64,000 bases of DNA, taken from positions 1 to 64,000 of the forward strand of contig JAHYIO010000006.1 of NCBI GenBank assembly GCA_020543525.1, given 5' to 3'. The translations under genes and the position numbers were made by a program. Source of the DNA: Coriolopsis trogii. Taxonomy: Eukaryota; Basidiomycota; Agaricomycetes; Polyporales; Polyporaceae. Shown here piece after piece: positions 42,427 through 55,715 of the stretch (positions are counted from its first letter, which is position 1; every line of letters starts with the position of its first letter). The notes under the pieces are model-generated. The model saw only the letters and a program-made list of their open reading frames with translations. It did no database searches and was not told where the DNA came from.

Positions 42427-45408
42427 ATGCCCTTCTCGCGCTACTTGCAGTCGAACGAGCGCGATAACAGCACCGCCGACGACGACCTCGACCATCAAAC
42501 CTTTTCGACCCATGTCAACTTTCAGCTCCCCAACCTCATCCTCAACGCGCCGGCCATCCCCCCCGGCGGTGGTGCAGAGGCCCTCCCCGCAGGCCTCTTC
42601 CCTCCCTCGTCCTCCCTGCCATGGTTCTCCACCCAGGACCATCACTCCTCTCCCTTGTGCGTCCCTCCTCTCCTCCTCCTCCCTCTGCTCACCCCTTCTC
42701 CAGTCCACCCCCAAATTATCCTCCCTTCTCTTATCCCTCCAACCCTACATCCTCCATCGCCCTCTCCTCCCCCTCAGCTCCCCCCATTTCTCCCTACGCC
42801 CTCCTCCACAATCCTCACTCCTTCCCCACTCCAAACATACCCCTCAACATCCCCTCCGCCCTCGGTCTTCCCGTCTACTCCTCCTCCGGCTTCGACCTCA
42901 TCTCCCTCCTCGCACGCGTCGTAAACAGACCCTATCCCAAAATTTACCTTGGCCCTGTAGACCTCTCTTGCTCCTTCACCGTCACCGACACCCGCCGCTT
43001 CGATTCGCCCATAGGTACGTCTCCTCCCCACTCTCCTGCCCTCCGCTCACCCCTTCCTCCCAGTATACGCTTCTCCCTCCTTCCTCAGACTCACAGGCTA
43101 TGACGAGCACGAGGTCATCGGTCGCAACTGTCGTTTCCTCCAGGCCCCCGGCGGCCTCATCCAACGCGGCCAGGATCGTCACCACACCTCCCGCGAAGCC
43201 GTCGCCCACATGCGCAAGAACATCATCGCAGACAAGGAGTGCCAGGTCAGCATCGTCAACTACCGCAAGGACGGTTCCGCCTTCATCAACATGGTCTCCG
43301 TCATCCCCATCCGCGGCGGCGTCAACAACGCCCCCGAAGAGGCCGATGACATCGTCTATCACATCGGCTTCCAGGTCGATCTCACAGAGCAGCCAAAGTC
43401 CATCCTCACAAAGCTCAAGGACGGCACCTACGTCGTCAACTACTCTGACAAGCCATTCGCCTCTTCCTCTCCTCCCCCTCGTGACTGGCGCTCTTCCTCC
43501 CTCTCCATGCGCGGCATGTCCAAGCACCTCCGCGCCCTTCTTGCTGACTCTGCCTTTGCCGCCTCCTTCCAGTTGTCCACCTCCACCCATGCTTCTACCG
43601 CTATCGCTCTCTCCAACAATCCTCCCGAGCCCGTCACTCTCGATCTCTACGATGGCAACAAACCGCTGCACATGTTCATGCTCGATCGCTCCCCCGACTT
43701 TATCCACGTCGTCTCCCTCAAGGGTGCCTTCCTCTACGTCGCTCCTGCCGTCCGCTACGTCCTCGGCTATGACCCTGACGAGCTCGTCGGTCGCTCTCTC
43801 ACCGACTTTTGCCACCCCGCTGACCGTGTGCCTCTCACCCGCGAGCTCAAGGACGCCTCTGCCGGTCCTGGCTCCTCTCTGCTGACAGCCACACAGGCAG
43901 CTTCCTCTTCTTCTTCTCCTGCGTCTGCTCAGCCGTCTGCCGCCGACGGGTCTCTGTCATCTTCCTCTTCCGGTGCTCCCCGTCCCGTCAACCTCCTTTT
44001 CCGCATGCAGGCCAAGGGCCGTGGCTATGTCTGGATCGAGTGCAGAGGCAGACTCCACGTCGAGCCGGGCAAGGGTCGCAAGGCTATCATTCTCAGCGGC
44101 AGAGTACGCAATATGCCTCATATCGAGTGGGGGCCCATCTCCCGCGCGGGCGGGCTTGTCGCCCCGGTCTACCATGCCATGCCTCCCTCGTCAGCCTCGG
44201 TCGCCCGAGGTGCAGGCGAAGACGACCGTCCTCCGAAGAAGGAGCGCGAGTTTTGGGCCCTCCTCAGCGCCAACGCCGCGTTCCTCTACGTGGGCACCGC
44301 CGTCCGGGATGTCCTCGGCTGGGGACCAGGGGAAGTGATGGGCAAGCCTCTCGCCGAGTTTGTGAGCGGCAGCAGCCCGCAGGACGTCCATATGGCCATC
44401 GACGTCGAGATGACCAAGGTTCTCGCAGACGCCGGAGGAGCGGAGAGCTCCGGGCTCATGTGCGACATGCGCACCAAGGACGGAGCGACCGTCTTCGTCC
44501 ACGTCTTTTTCTACCGCTCCCGTCCGTTGCCCAAGGCCGGTGGCGTGGAGAGCGTGGGCAACGGGGGAGATCCTGCCGCTCAACCTCCCGTGGCGTGCCA
44601 GGTCAAGCTTTGCGACGGTACCGCTCCTCCTCCGGCCAGCGCGATCGTCCATCCACTCGGTGAGAGCGTCTTTGACGAGACGGAGATTGGCCGGGGCAGC
44701 AGCTGGCAGTACGAACTGCAGCAGCTCAAGTTCAAGAACCTGCGCCTCGAGGAAGAGGTCGCCGAATTGGAAAAGACGTGCACCAAGAAGGTGCGGCGGA
44801 AGCAAACGCTATCGACTTCGACCACAACGGTCAGTGTTCCGGGCGCCATCAGCACCGGCGGCGGTCGGTCGTTGCACGCGGCTGCGAGAATGAACGTCAG
44901 TTATGCACCGCAGCTGCCCTCGCCCGTGCCCATGCAGCCGCCGCCCCCGTTCTCGGCCCCACTCAACGTTCGCTTCGTGGCAGACAACCAGGGAATGCCT
45001 CGTGTCGCTCCGCAGGCTTCCCAACCGTCCCGTCAGGTACCTCCCTCCTCGTCGTCCCAAGCCGTCCATCGCCCTCAGCCGACGCTCCCGCCCCAGCTCC
45101 CGACGCCATCCGCCCAGCAGCCGCAGGGCCAACAACTTCCGGCCATCCCGGCCGCACACCCTCATGTGTACGACCAACAACCGCCGCCACCAGGGGCGCT
45201 CGGCGAGCCTGCGTCGTTCTCTGCGCCTTCCCGAGTTCGACAGTCGTCAGAGTCCTCGCTCCATGGCTGGAGCTACGACCTCTCGGAGCCAGACGGCGGG
45301 GCACCGACGAACGTGTACAGCAACGCTCGGGTCACTGCGTACAACGGTCTCCCTCTGAAGCGCGCATGGGACAGTTCTCCGCGCGACCCGGGCGGCGGTG
45401 GCGCGTGA
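42427..45408 (+). CDS. wc-1: White collar 1 blue-light photoreceptor (LOV-PAS-PAS)
   Basis: Flavin-binding photoreceptor that works with WC-2 to switch on light-induced genes. Three exons: 42427-42656, 42704-43014 and 43064-45408, giving 961 aa. The LOV domain contains GRNCRFLQAPGG with the cysteine that forms the flavin adduct, and YRKDGSAFINMVSVIPI. Two PAS domains follow: FIHVVSLKGAFLYVAPAVRY and AAFLYVGTAVRDVLGWGPGE. A short coiled segment (LQQLKFKNLRLEEEVAELEK) comes next. The last about 200 residues are Pro/Gln-rich. No GATA zinc finger, which is usual for basidiomycete WC-1 and unlike Neurospora WC-1. Confidence 0.93.
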
Positions 45409-45812
45409 ATTCGATTGCTGTCGCTCGAGATGTTACATACAGTTTCCGCTCTCGCTCGCTTTCGTCGTGCTATCCCAATTGCTATCGTTTGCATTCTCGA
45501 CAGCCGCTCCCAAGCCTTGATCATCCATCCTCATAGTATTCTCGCGCTCTATATTCCTCATTATATGTTACAACGAACAGTGTTTCCCACATACTCTGCA
45601 CGTTTGCGAGCCTCCAATCACACTTGCACGGCAGGTGGACGATGACTTGCAGCGCAGAACGGTCTCAGTCGACAGTGATGCCTTCATTCGTGGATATATT
45701 TGTACAAATGCAAAGAATGTACAAGGTCATGTCGATAGCTTAGCAGTGATGCCCACAGGTACTATAGTAAGAATGCGCCTCTCGCCGTCTGGTACGTGCC
45801 CGCCACCCAGGC

Positions 45813-47610
45813 TCACGGCAATGGCTCCCGATTGCTGGAGAGCCTGTTCAGGTGGATGTACACATCTGTCCCGAAACCGTCCATGGAAATGAGACGGAGG
45901 TCGCCTCCAAAGTATCGGGCATACTAAGGACCAAACGAGTCAGAGAACTCCCTGCGCGATCCGATGTGCTTACCAATCTGGAGAGGGGCAAGCCGTAGCC
46001 AAAGCCGGCCATGGGGGCCTTGAAGTCGGACGCGTCAAAGTCCTGGTCGATGTTCTGGCCCTCCATGGTGGTGTACATGTACGTCCAGATGAGAGGGATG
46101 GCTGAGCGCGGGATACCGCCGCCCTCGTCCGAGATCTTGATGGTGATGTCTTCCTTGCCTTCGACGGCGACGACCTTGATGGGCGGGAACGCGTCCTCGT
46201 TCTCGGGGCCGTAACGCTCGACGACGGCGCGGAGCGAGTTCTTGAGCAGCTCGAAGCAGATGTGCGACAGGTGACCGGGCACGTAGGGAAAGTGCAGGTC
46301 TTTGGGACAGATGAGCTGCACGGGCGGGCCCTTGAACATGGAGTAGTGCTCTTCGCAGACGAATCTGGACGGCGGGGGTGGTTTGTTTAGCTCCAGTGTG
46401 GCACAGTCGAGAAGAAGGTCCGTGTGACCCACCTCGCGTTCTCGATGGCCTCATGGACGATGTCATGCACGTTCTGATCGTTTCGGCGTGAGGATCGAAG
46501 AGCGTTCGGGAGCAGATTCCGGGCGGACTTACCGCGCGCGTACAGATGATCCCGACATAATCTGGATGTGGCTGGAGCGTGTTGAGCGCAATGTCTGACG
46601 GCAAGATGTGAATGTGAGCGAGACGGCCAAGAGAATGAACGTACGTTGGCCAATCAAAAACCGGATACCGATACGCGACATGTAGAAGCGGTCCAGCCAA
46701 TGCTGGACGTCGAGATTGATGTTGCGAGCGTTGTGGCTTCGTTTCCACTCGAGAACGCCCTGTGCGACGGTGGTCACCGTGGGGTCATGGCGCTTCTTGA
46801 TGTCCTCGAGAGCCTTTGTGAAGGCGCGATTGTACTCGCGCACTTCGGGTGGCCACTCCTTGACATGGGACGTGTTGGCGTAATATCTGTGAAGAGAGCG
46901 ACTGAGCGGGGCGCGGGGTGGGATGAGGGAGGCGAGGCGAGCCAAGACGGACCTCCTCTCCATCGGGATGCGCATCTTCTGGCTGTTACCGTTGCTGCGA
47001 CCATTGCCGTTCTTGGGGGTGGAGACGATGCCAAGGCCGGAGGTGGGGCCGCCGTAGTCGTCGGAGTAGTACTGGGACTGCAGGGAGGGGTTCGGGTAGG
47101 ACTCGGGGAGGGCAACGGGGTCGGTTGGGGGCGCGAGGAGGGCGGCGCGGATCTCGGACGGGAGGCGAATGGGCGGGAAGGAAATGAGCTCCTAGAGGCT
47201 GGTGAGGGGAAGGGAGGGCGAGAAGGGAGTGCATGTACGGACCTGGAAAGACTGCGCATACCAGTTCTTGACCTTGTTGATAGAGGGCATGTCGCTGAGG
47301 TTGTGAGGAAGCTGATCGAGTTCTTTGACTCTGTGCGCGAGACGGACGGGGAGTTCCTCTGCCGGATGATGAGAGGGGAGGAGTGGCGAAGTGGGTCAAG
47401 GGGGCGTACCTAGGAGGAACTGACTACCTCTGAGGAGGGTGCCCTGACTCGGATTCTGGCCAAAGAGGACCATCTGCTGGAGAGAGACTAGGGGCGTCGC
47501 GGTGAGCACTGTGGAGGACAATGCGGGGGAGTCTGAAACGGACCTCCGGTCTGGGGAAAGGACGCGTAGTGGTGGATTCTCTCCCAGAGACTTGAGGATA
47601 TGCGGAACAT
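45813..47610 (-). CDS. Mitochondrial pyruvate dehydrogenase kinase
   Basis: Phosphorylates and inactivates pyruvate dehydrogenase E1 in the mitochondrial matrix. Starts [20 protein letters not shown], then [20 protein letters not shown] (helical regulatory domain) and [16 protein letters not shown]. The GHKL ATPase region has the N box ([17 protein letters not shown]), DEGGGIPR and [10 protein letters not shown]. The last exon ([18 protein letters not shown] ... NREPLP) ends at 45813. Several short introns; one separates the last exon. The related BCKD kinase is less likely given the N-terminal signature. Convergent with WC-1. Confidence 0.9.
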
Positions 47611-47867
47611 GGCGGTCGTCGAGGGCTGATGGTGGTGGAGAGAGAGGAGAGGGCATAGGCGAGCTCTGTGCGCATCCGACACGATTCCGAGTCCGAGAGC
47701 GGCGACGACGAGCTCGAGGCGGGAGCGGGCAACACTCGCAGTCCACCCTGTCCGCGCGCCTAGCATACCCCACACGACATTCACGTGCCATTCCCATCCG
47801 CAATCACGCCTGCCCCGCGCCCCGCGTACATCATCCCCGTACATGTTCACCTCCAGATCTGCTACGT

Positions 47868-50800
47868 CTACACCGTCCCCACACCGTGCCAATCACCGTC
47901 AGCGACGGTCAACGAACGAGCCTTCTTCAGCGGCGTCACACCCTTGTCCAACACATACGCCGGGTCAGCCTCTTCCAGCGATTCAAAGAGCTTGCGAAGG
48001 CGTGATCCGTGCTCCGTCATCACATACGCCACAAAGGTAGCGACATTGAGGGCATCCAAAGGATTCCGGAGATCGACCTTCGTGGCCTGCTGGTCGGCGA
48101 TATAAATCACCTATAAACCCTGTCAATGGAGCCGTATCAAATTATGGACGAATGGGCACTCACATTGTGTGCAGTCTTGCGCCCACCTTGAATTGGCACA
48201 TCCGTCGTGGCGACCTCGTTCCAAGCAGATGATAATACTCCGATCGACCCACTGGTGACCAGGCCAAAGATAGGAAATCGGTTTATATTGAACACCCTCA
48301 TCATAGTGCATACTGCCACTAACGACAGGCGTTCTCGATCACTCGCAGCTTCCTCCGTCCATCCCTTGAGGAGCCTCTTGAACTCGCAGATGAGTAGAGG
48401 AAAATACGCAGCCAACGCGAGCACGGCCTTCCGCATGTGGGAGTACTCCCGTTTCGCGTCTTTCGCTTTCGCACTACTATCCTTAGACGGCGCGCGAGAC
48501 GAAGTGCGAGAAGCTTCAGCCGCAGGTTGGGGATCCGTCAAGGGTTCGGCCATCATCGTTTGCTGGTATTCGGCACGAGCTCGGGAGTCGAAAGGGCGAC
48601 GTGGACCGCTGGCGAACACGCTGCCACCATAGCTTGCCCTCGGGGGTCGCTCTCCAGGTGCCTCGGTCGACCAGGTGTCAGCGACATCATCCTCTTTCGA
48701 CGAATCGCAGGCAATGGAGGGTGTCCAGATGGACACGGCGTCTGCTACGTCCTTGTTGGGGAACACATTATCGATGGCCAGATAGAGGATGCCGTCCGCT
48801 GTACCCGAGCGCGGTTCCTCCTGCGCTGAAGCTGGATCCATCGCAGAGGGGTCTGATGTAACATCGCTGTGCCATCTGTAGGGCCAATACCCGTCGTACC
48901 CCGGTTCCGCGAAAGGCATCAGCGCGGTGTATAGGTCGAAAACATCATTTCGGCGCGCGCCACCAACGACGGAGTAACTCTGCGGAGCCGTATACTCTGA
49001 GTATCTCAGTTTAGTCTCCTTTCTGTGCAAGTTATTAGGTTTGGATACTACAATATGAGGTGCAACCTACCTGTAGCCCATGTCCTCCACCCCAGCGCGT
49101 TCAGCGATGGTCTGAATGAGCTGATCCCAGTGGAAGCGATACGTGGCCTCGTTGTGCACCTCGGTGGGCTTCCCTTCCATCTTGCCCTCATTGTGGTCAA
49201 CAGGGCCAATCAAGCGAACAGCTTGCACCACTTGGAATATCCCGTGCAACGTTCGTTGGACGATCGGCTGAACGACGGAGTTCATATGACCAATGAAGCA
49301 AGCCGAATATCGTGCATAGCCGTCAAGAAGCTCAGTGAGAAGGTGCTCTTGCTCGGTGCATATATAGGGCCTTATATCCTGAGAGATGTGAGTAAAAGTG
49401 CGACCACGGACAGGCAGCACACGCACTGCTTCAGCCCCATTGAACCATACTGGTGCTATACCGTAAATGGACTCCTTGGGGACCGTGCACCATTGGGGAA
49501 GCCCTGCGAGCGCGTCACAGAACACGACCTTTCGCACTACGAAATAACGCTGCGTGCGCGGGCGAGGGAGCTCTTTCTTCCTCTTCACAAATCTGTGCGA
49601 CATCACGATCAATTGCCACGCCTAGATCGAGATAGAAGCTCACGTCGAGGCGCTGAGGAAGCTGGGTACAATCGCGAGAGGATTAGTTCCGTACGACGAT
49701 GAGCAATACACTCACGACTTCACGGATCCAGTCACGGAACCGGCACCTTCGGAACGAGCACCCTTTTGCGATGGCCTGCGATGACATTCAGCACTTCTGA
49801 TGTAGCGATCGCGGCGAGCTTACTGCATGGCTGCGTTTGACGGCTTCGCAGTAGCTGGGCGACTGAGCGTCGCCGATGTAGTCGATTCCTGGGTGCTCTT
49901 CGCCTGCTCTTGCGTTTCATTATGCGCATCATTCGTCTTGTCATCTTTGTTGCTCCTGGGCGTGGATGCCCTTTACAATTGAATGAGATGACACAGATAT
50001 TATGTACGGAGAGGAAAGGGCCCACCGCGTAGATTGGAGGTTTGGCTTGGGTCCCATGTCCACACTTCCGTGATGGCTGATGAGAAGGAGCGATGAGAGG
50101 ATACCACTGGCGCAACAAAAGACTCACTGGGGGACCGTTGCTTCATATACCTCTTTGGCCCAGAGCGTTATCGCCTCGCGGCCGGAATAATCAGTATGGG
50201 AGCGTCGCGTGTCGTTTTCGAGGATATTACGAGCGCAGATATCTGCTCTCCACGGCAAGGTCTCATCTGCGATCTGCGACGAGCATTTGTGAACAGACGC
50301 AGAACGATGCGAGAGTAAAGCAAGCTTGAGAGCACTCAGGGGTTCACTGAGGTCGAAGGGAGTCGGCGGAAGGATATGAGGCATTGGCTGTTCGTCGTGA
50401 GAAAGGATGTCAGATTTGGCTACGACGTTTATCTCACCAGATCATTGCCTTCTTCAACTGCTTCATCCAGCCATGCGATATACGCATGAACGGTCGGACT
50501 CGACTTGTCGTAGGCGATGCCAACCAATGGCCCAGAGGCCCCAACGGAGCGGCGGTGGTAGAGAGCGCTCGTCAACAACGGGCGGATGTTGGAGGCATGA
50601 GCCACACAAGCGTCGGTAGGACCTTGCGGGTCCGGACTCTTCGAATACAGCAATTGTTGCGAGTAGCCATACTGTGTGACGCCACTCATACGGCTGACGT
50701 CCTGGTCTTCCTGCATTCAATATCAGCATCAGCATGGTTTTTGTACAATGCACATGCGCTCGCCATGTCAAAGTCGTGAACAATCCCATCCGAAGTGCCA

Positions 50801-51713
50801 TATGCATCTTTGTCCGAGTCAATGGGGCCGGCATAGGTAGAGTCAAGCTGGGCCGCGCCGCATATACGACTGACTACCAATTCCGCCCTTCTACGCAGAC
50901 CGATGGCAGGACGCTCATTGGGCCCACCTCCCGGTGTTCTCGAAACCGCAAACATGGCGGAAGCGCTGCAGGCATAAGACTCAGGATAAGTGAGAAACAT
51001 ACACTAGAAAACACTCACAAGTGTTCGTGTGTTTTGGATGGAAAACACTCGCGAAGGATGATAGACACCATCACAAGGACTTCCGGAAAGACAATTCCCT
51101 GACAGCAGGATTCTGCACTGTATCCTCGTATCACCATGGCCTGTCGTAAGACAAGCGCAAACAAGTTTCGCAGCAATCGCTGCTCCTCGAGACTAAATTG
51201 CTCATTTGGCGCAAACGAGTTAGGATCGGCGGATGCTATACGAGCCAAGTAAAATTCCCGCGTATCCGTGTAGTAGGAGGACAGATCCTGAAGGCCTTGT
51301 TATTGCGCGCCAGAAAAGTGAAGCCGCGCGTACCTCGCTTTTCATCCACACAGGCAGACGCGCCTCTTGCAGGTCTAGGAGTTGCCGGACTGGCCACGCG
51401 AGCTCATCCATAAATTCTGAGCTGCTGAGAATATCGAGAAGTAGCGTCGTGTATCGAGCGAAGACTTTGTAGTGGTGGTGAGAACAACACTGACAGACGT
51501 TGTTCTCGCGCGCTAAGCTTGGAGTTGATGCAGATGTGTATGCACATTTCACGTGATCCGGTATGTTCGACTTCTGGATTTGTCACAGTGACACTGACAA
51601 TACTTACTTATATGTAATCAGTCACTGGCCGAAGACTCCTGAGGCCTGAGGAATCTAGAATGGTGTCTTACAATCAGTGTTTGCTTGCCTTCGTAGATGG
51701 CTTTGCCCCGCAT
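47868..51713 (-). CDS. Large multi-exon protein of unknown function
   Basis: Minus-strand gene of many exons (at least ten). The model starts with MRGKAIYEGKQTLI joined in phase to KSNIPDHVKCAYTS. Later exons include LLDILSSSEFMDELAWPVRQ, EEQRLLRNLFALVLRQAMVI, ILPPTPFDLSEPLSALKLAL, HNEATYRFHWDQLIQTIAER and FPIFGLVTSGSIGVLSSAWN. It ends DWHGVGTV at 47868. Helical, slightly acidic, with no membrane helices and no domain I can name. The C-terminal part vaguely recalls the end of fungal orphan kinase-like or effector-type proteins, but no kinase motifs are present. Some exon joins are unresolved. It starts about 100 bp past the 6PGDH stop on the same strand. Confidence 0.55.
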
Positions 51714-51816
51714 CCCGCAATCAATCCCTACGTCCACATGCGATTCAATTCCGTTGGATCCGCAACACAAAAAAGACTGCTCGATATGTCTACACCACCG
51801 TCCGCTCAAGCCCCGT

Positions 51817-53699
51817 CTATGCCGGCTTCCACTCAAAATGATGCTTCCCTGTGTCCGGCTCTCAGTCTCCTACTCATCCCGACCCGCCTACAGCCAAATC
51901 ACACACGCACCTTTCTTCACCTCTCCCGTCCCTTCCGACTTGAGGTCATACGAGTGCGCACCAAAGTAATCCAGCTCTGCTTCCATGAACTGGCTTGGCA
52001 GGTGCTTGCCTCCACAGTACTTGAAGTATTCCAAGCTCGCACTCAGCGCAGGTCTAACAGCTCGACATGTCAGTCTCCGCTCATCAGCCAATCGCGCATC
52101 GGCCAACTCACATATGCGCGTTCCACTCTAGACCGCACTGGACCACTTTCCGTAGGTGAGGGATTGTCCTCGAGATCTCCTTCGCCATCTCCGGCAACGT
52201 CAGCACGTTCATCACCCCCTTCTTCTCCAACAACGGCTGCAGCAAATCAGCAATGTATTCCGACCTGATGATGCACCCCTCTCGCCAGATCTGCATGCAC
52301 GTCCCCAGGTCAACATCCCACCCCTCGTCTGCGCTGGCGCGTGCGATCAGGTTCAGCCCTTGCGCAAAGGACGCCAGACAGCCGCAGTAAACCGCCAAGC
52401 GAAGATCGTCGACAAACTCCTTCTTGAACGACTCCTCGAGGTGCTGCTTTCGAGCCGCTCCAACAGATTCTCCAAGCGCCTCCACAACCTCCATCCTCTG
52501 CGCCCGGTCTGCCGACGCGATCCGGAAAAAGTGTGCACTCGCAATCGTCGGCGCAGAAACATGCCTCTTCGCAGCTTCCATCACGGACCATATCCCTGTC
52601 CCTGTGCACCTTCAACGTGAGCACCGCGCTGCCCGTGTAACTCACATCAAATAGGGATCGTACCCTCGCTATCGTCTGCGTCTTGCACGACCTTGTCTTG
52701 GACTTCATTGACGACATGCCCGCGCTCCCCGTTCTCCTTCGGACGTGCGCATATATCCGCTCCGATATCGATGAGGAAGTTCCTTTTCTGGCCGGAACGT
52801 CAGCAATCACGTCACAGGATGGGAATAATTGGCATACCAGCTCGCCCTCGTCTGCCCATTTCCTAAAGGTTTGCGAAATCGTGTCCAGGTCGGTATGCAA
52901 GCATTTGAACAGCAACTCCCACGCTTCGTTCACGACGCCCAGGATGCCCTGTTCGATACCATTGTGCACCATCTTCACGTAGTGTCCGCACCCGGCTGGA
53001 CCTAGGATGGCCACGCAAGGCTTGCCCGTCTTCGGATCCTTCGCCGCCCATCTTTCGAGGAGAGGCATCACGCGGGCAAGTGCAGCCTTATCACCGCTGG
53101 GGGAGATGGAAGGACCTCGGCGCGCGGACTGGTAGCCACCCGAAACCCCCATCGAGATATACGAGATGCCGTCGGGAGCAAGCTCCAGCTGGCGACGCTG
53201 TGCGTTCTCGTACCATTCGTTGCCACCGTCCAAGATGATGTCTCCGCGAGAGAGATAGGGACGTATCTGCGAGATGACCTTGTCGGCGGCAGAACCGTGA
53301 GGGATGCTGAACACGAGGAGCTTGTCGGCGTCCTTGCCGCCAAGACTGTCCATAAACTGGGAGAGATCCTTGAAGCCAGACACACGCTGGTGGAGGGAGG
53401 GAGGGAGTCCATCAGCGACGGCGGTGGAGAGGTTGTCGATGTTTGTCTCGTTGACGTCGTAGGCCGAGACCTCGAGGCCGTTTTCTGCGAAGAGCATGGA
53501 CATACATGAGCCCATAGAACCGGCGCCTACAACGCCAATCTGCTTGCGTCGGTGAGCCAGCGATGAGTTTCGTGGGCGACCAACTCGCCTTGGAGAAGGG
53601 TGCCATAGACCGACTGTATGCGGCTGTGCGATGAGAGTAGAGGGGAAGAGGGAGTTGCAGACCTGGAGGTAGAGCTATAAGTACACCGACGACAGACAT
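51817..53699 (-). CDS. 6-phosphogluconate dehydrogenase
   Basis: Oxidative decarboxylation of 6-phosphogluconate to ribulose 5-phosphate with NADP+ (pentose phosphate pathway). The probable start is ATG-TCT-GTC at 53699, spliced to IGVVGAGSMGS (nucleotide-binding loop). Family motifs: DGGNEWYENAQRR, GVSGGYQSARRGPS, GHYVKMVHNGIEQG (catalytic Lys region), then SEGTGIWSVMEAA across an intron, and IWREGCIIRSEY. The end is spliced to KKGKHHFEWKPA, matching the classic C-terminus; without that intron the frame stops early at 51888. It belongs to a divergent fungal branch rather than the Gnd1 type, judging by the N-terminal sequence. Confidence 0.85.
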
Positions 53700-53875
53700 T
53701 TCACGTAGATGACGTCACGGGTTGGAAGAGAGAGGATATTAATACTTGATACATTTACTCGAGTCACCGACGTCGATGCGGTTTGACCAGATATACATCT
53801 TATAGAACACTTCGCTTTGTCACGCAACTTGGGTATATACTATCACTTCTCCGTCCTCGCGCACAGACCCAGTCA

Positions 53876-55715
<1,840 letters not shown>

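Noticed and set aside
51888..52106. 6PGDH C-terminus at 51888
   Set aside because: The frame stop lies in an intron; splicing leads to HHFEWKPA, the family's usual end, with the stop at 51819-51817.
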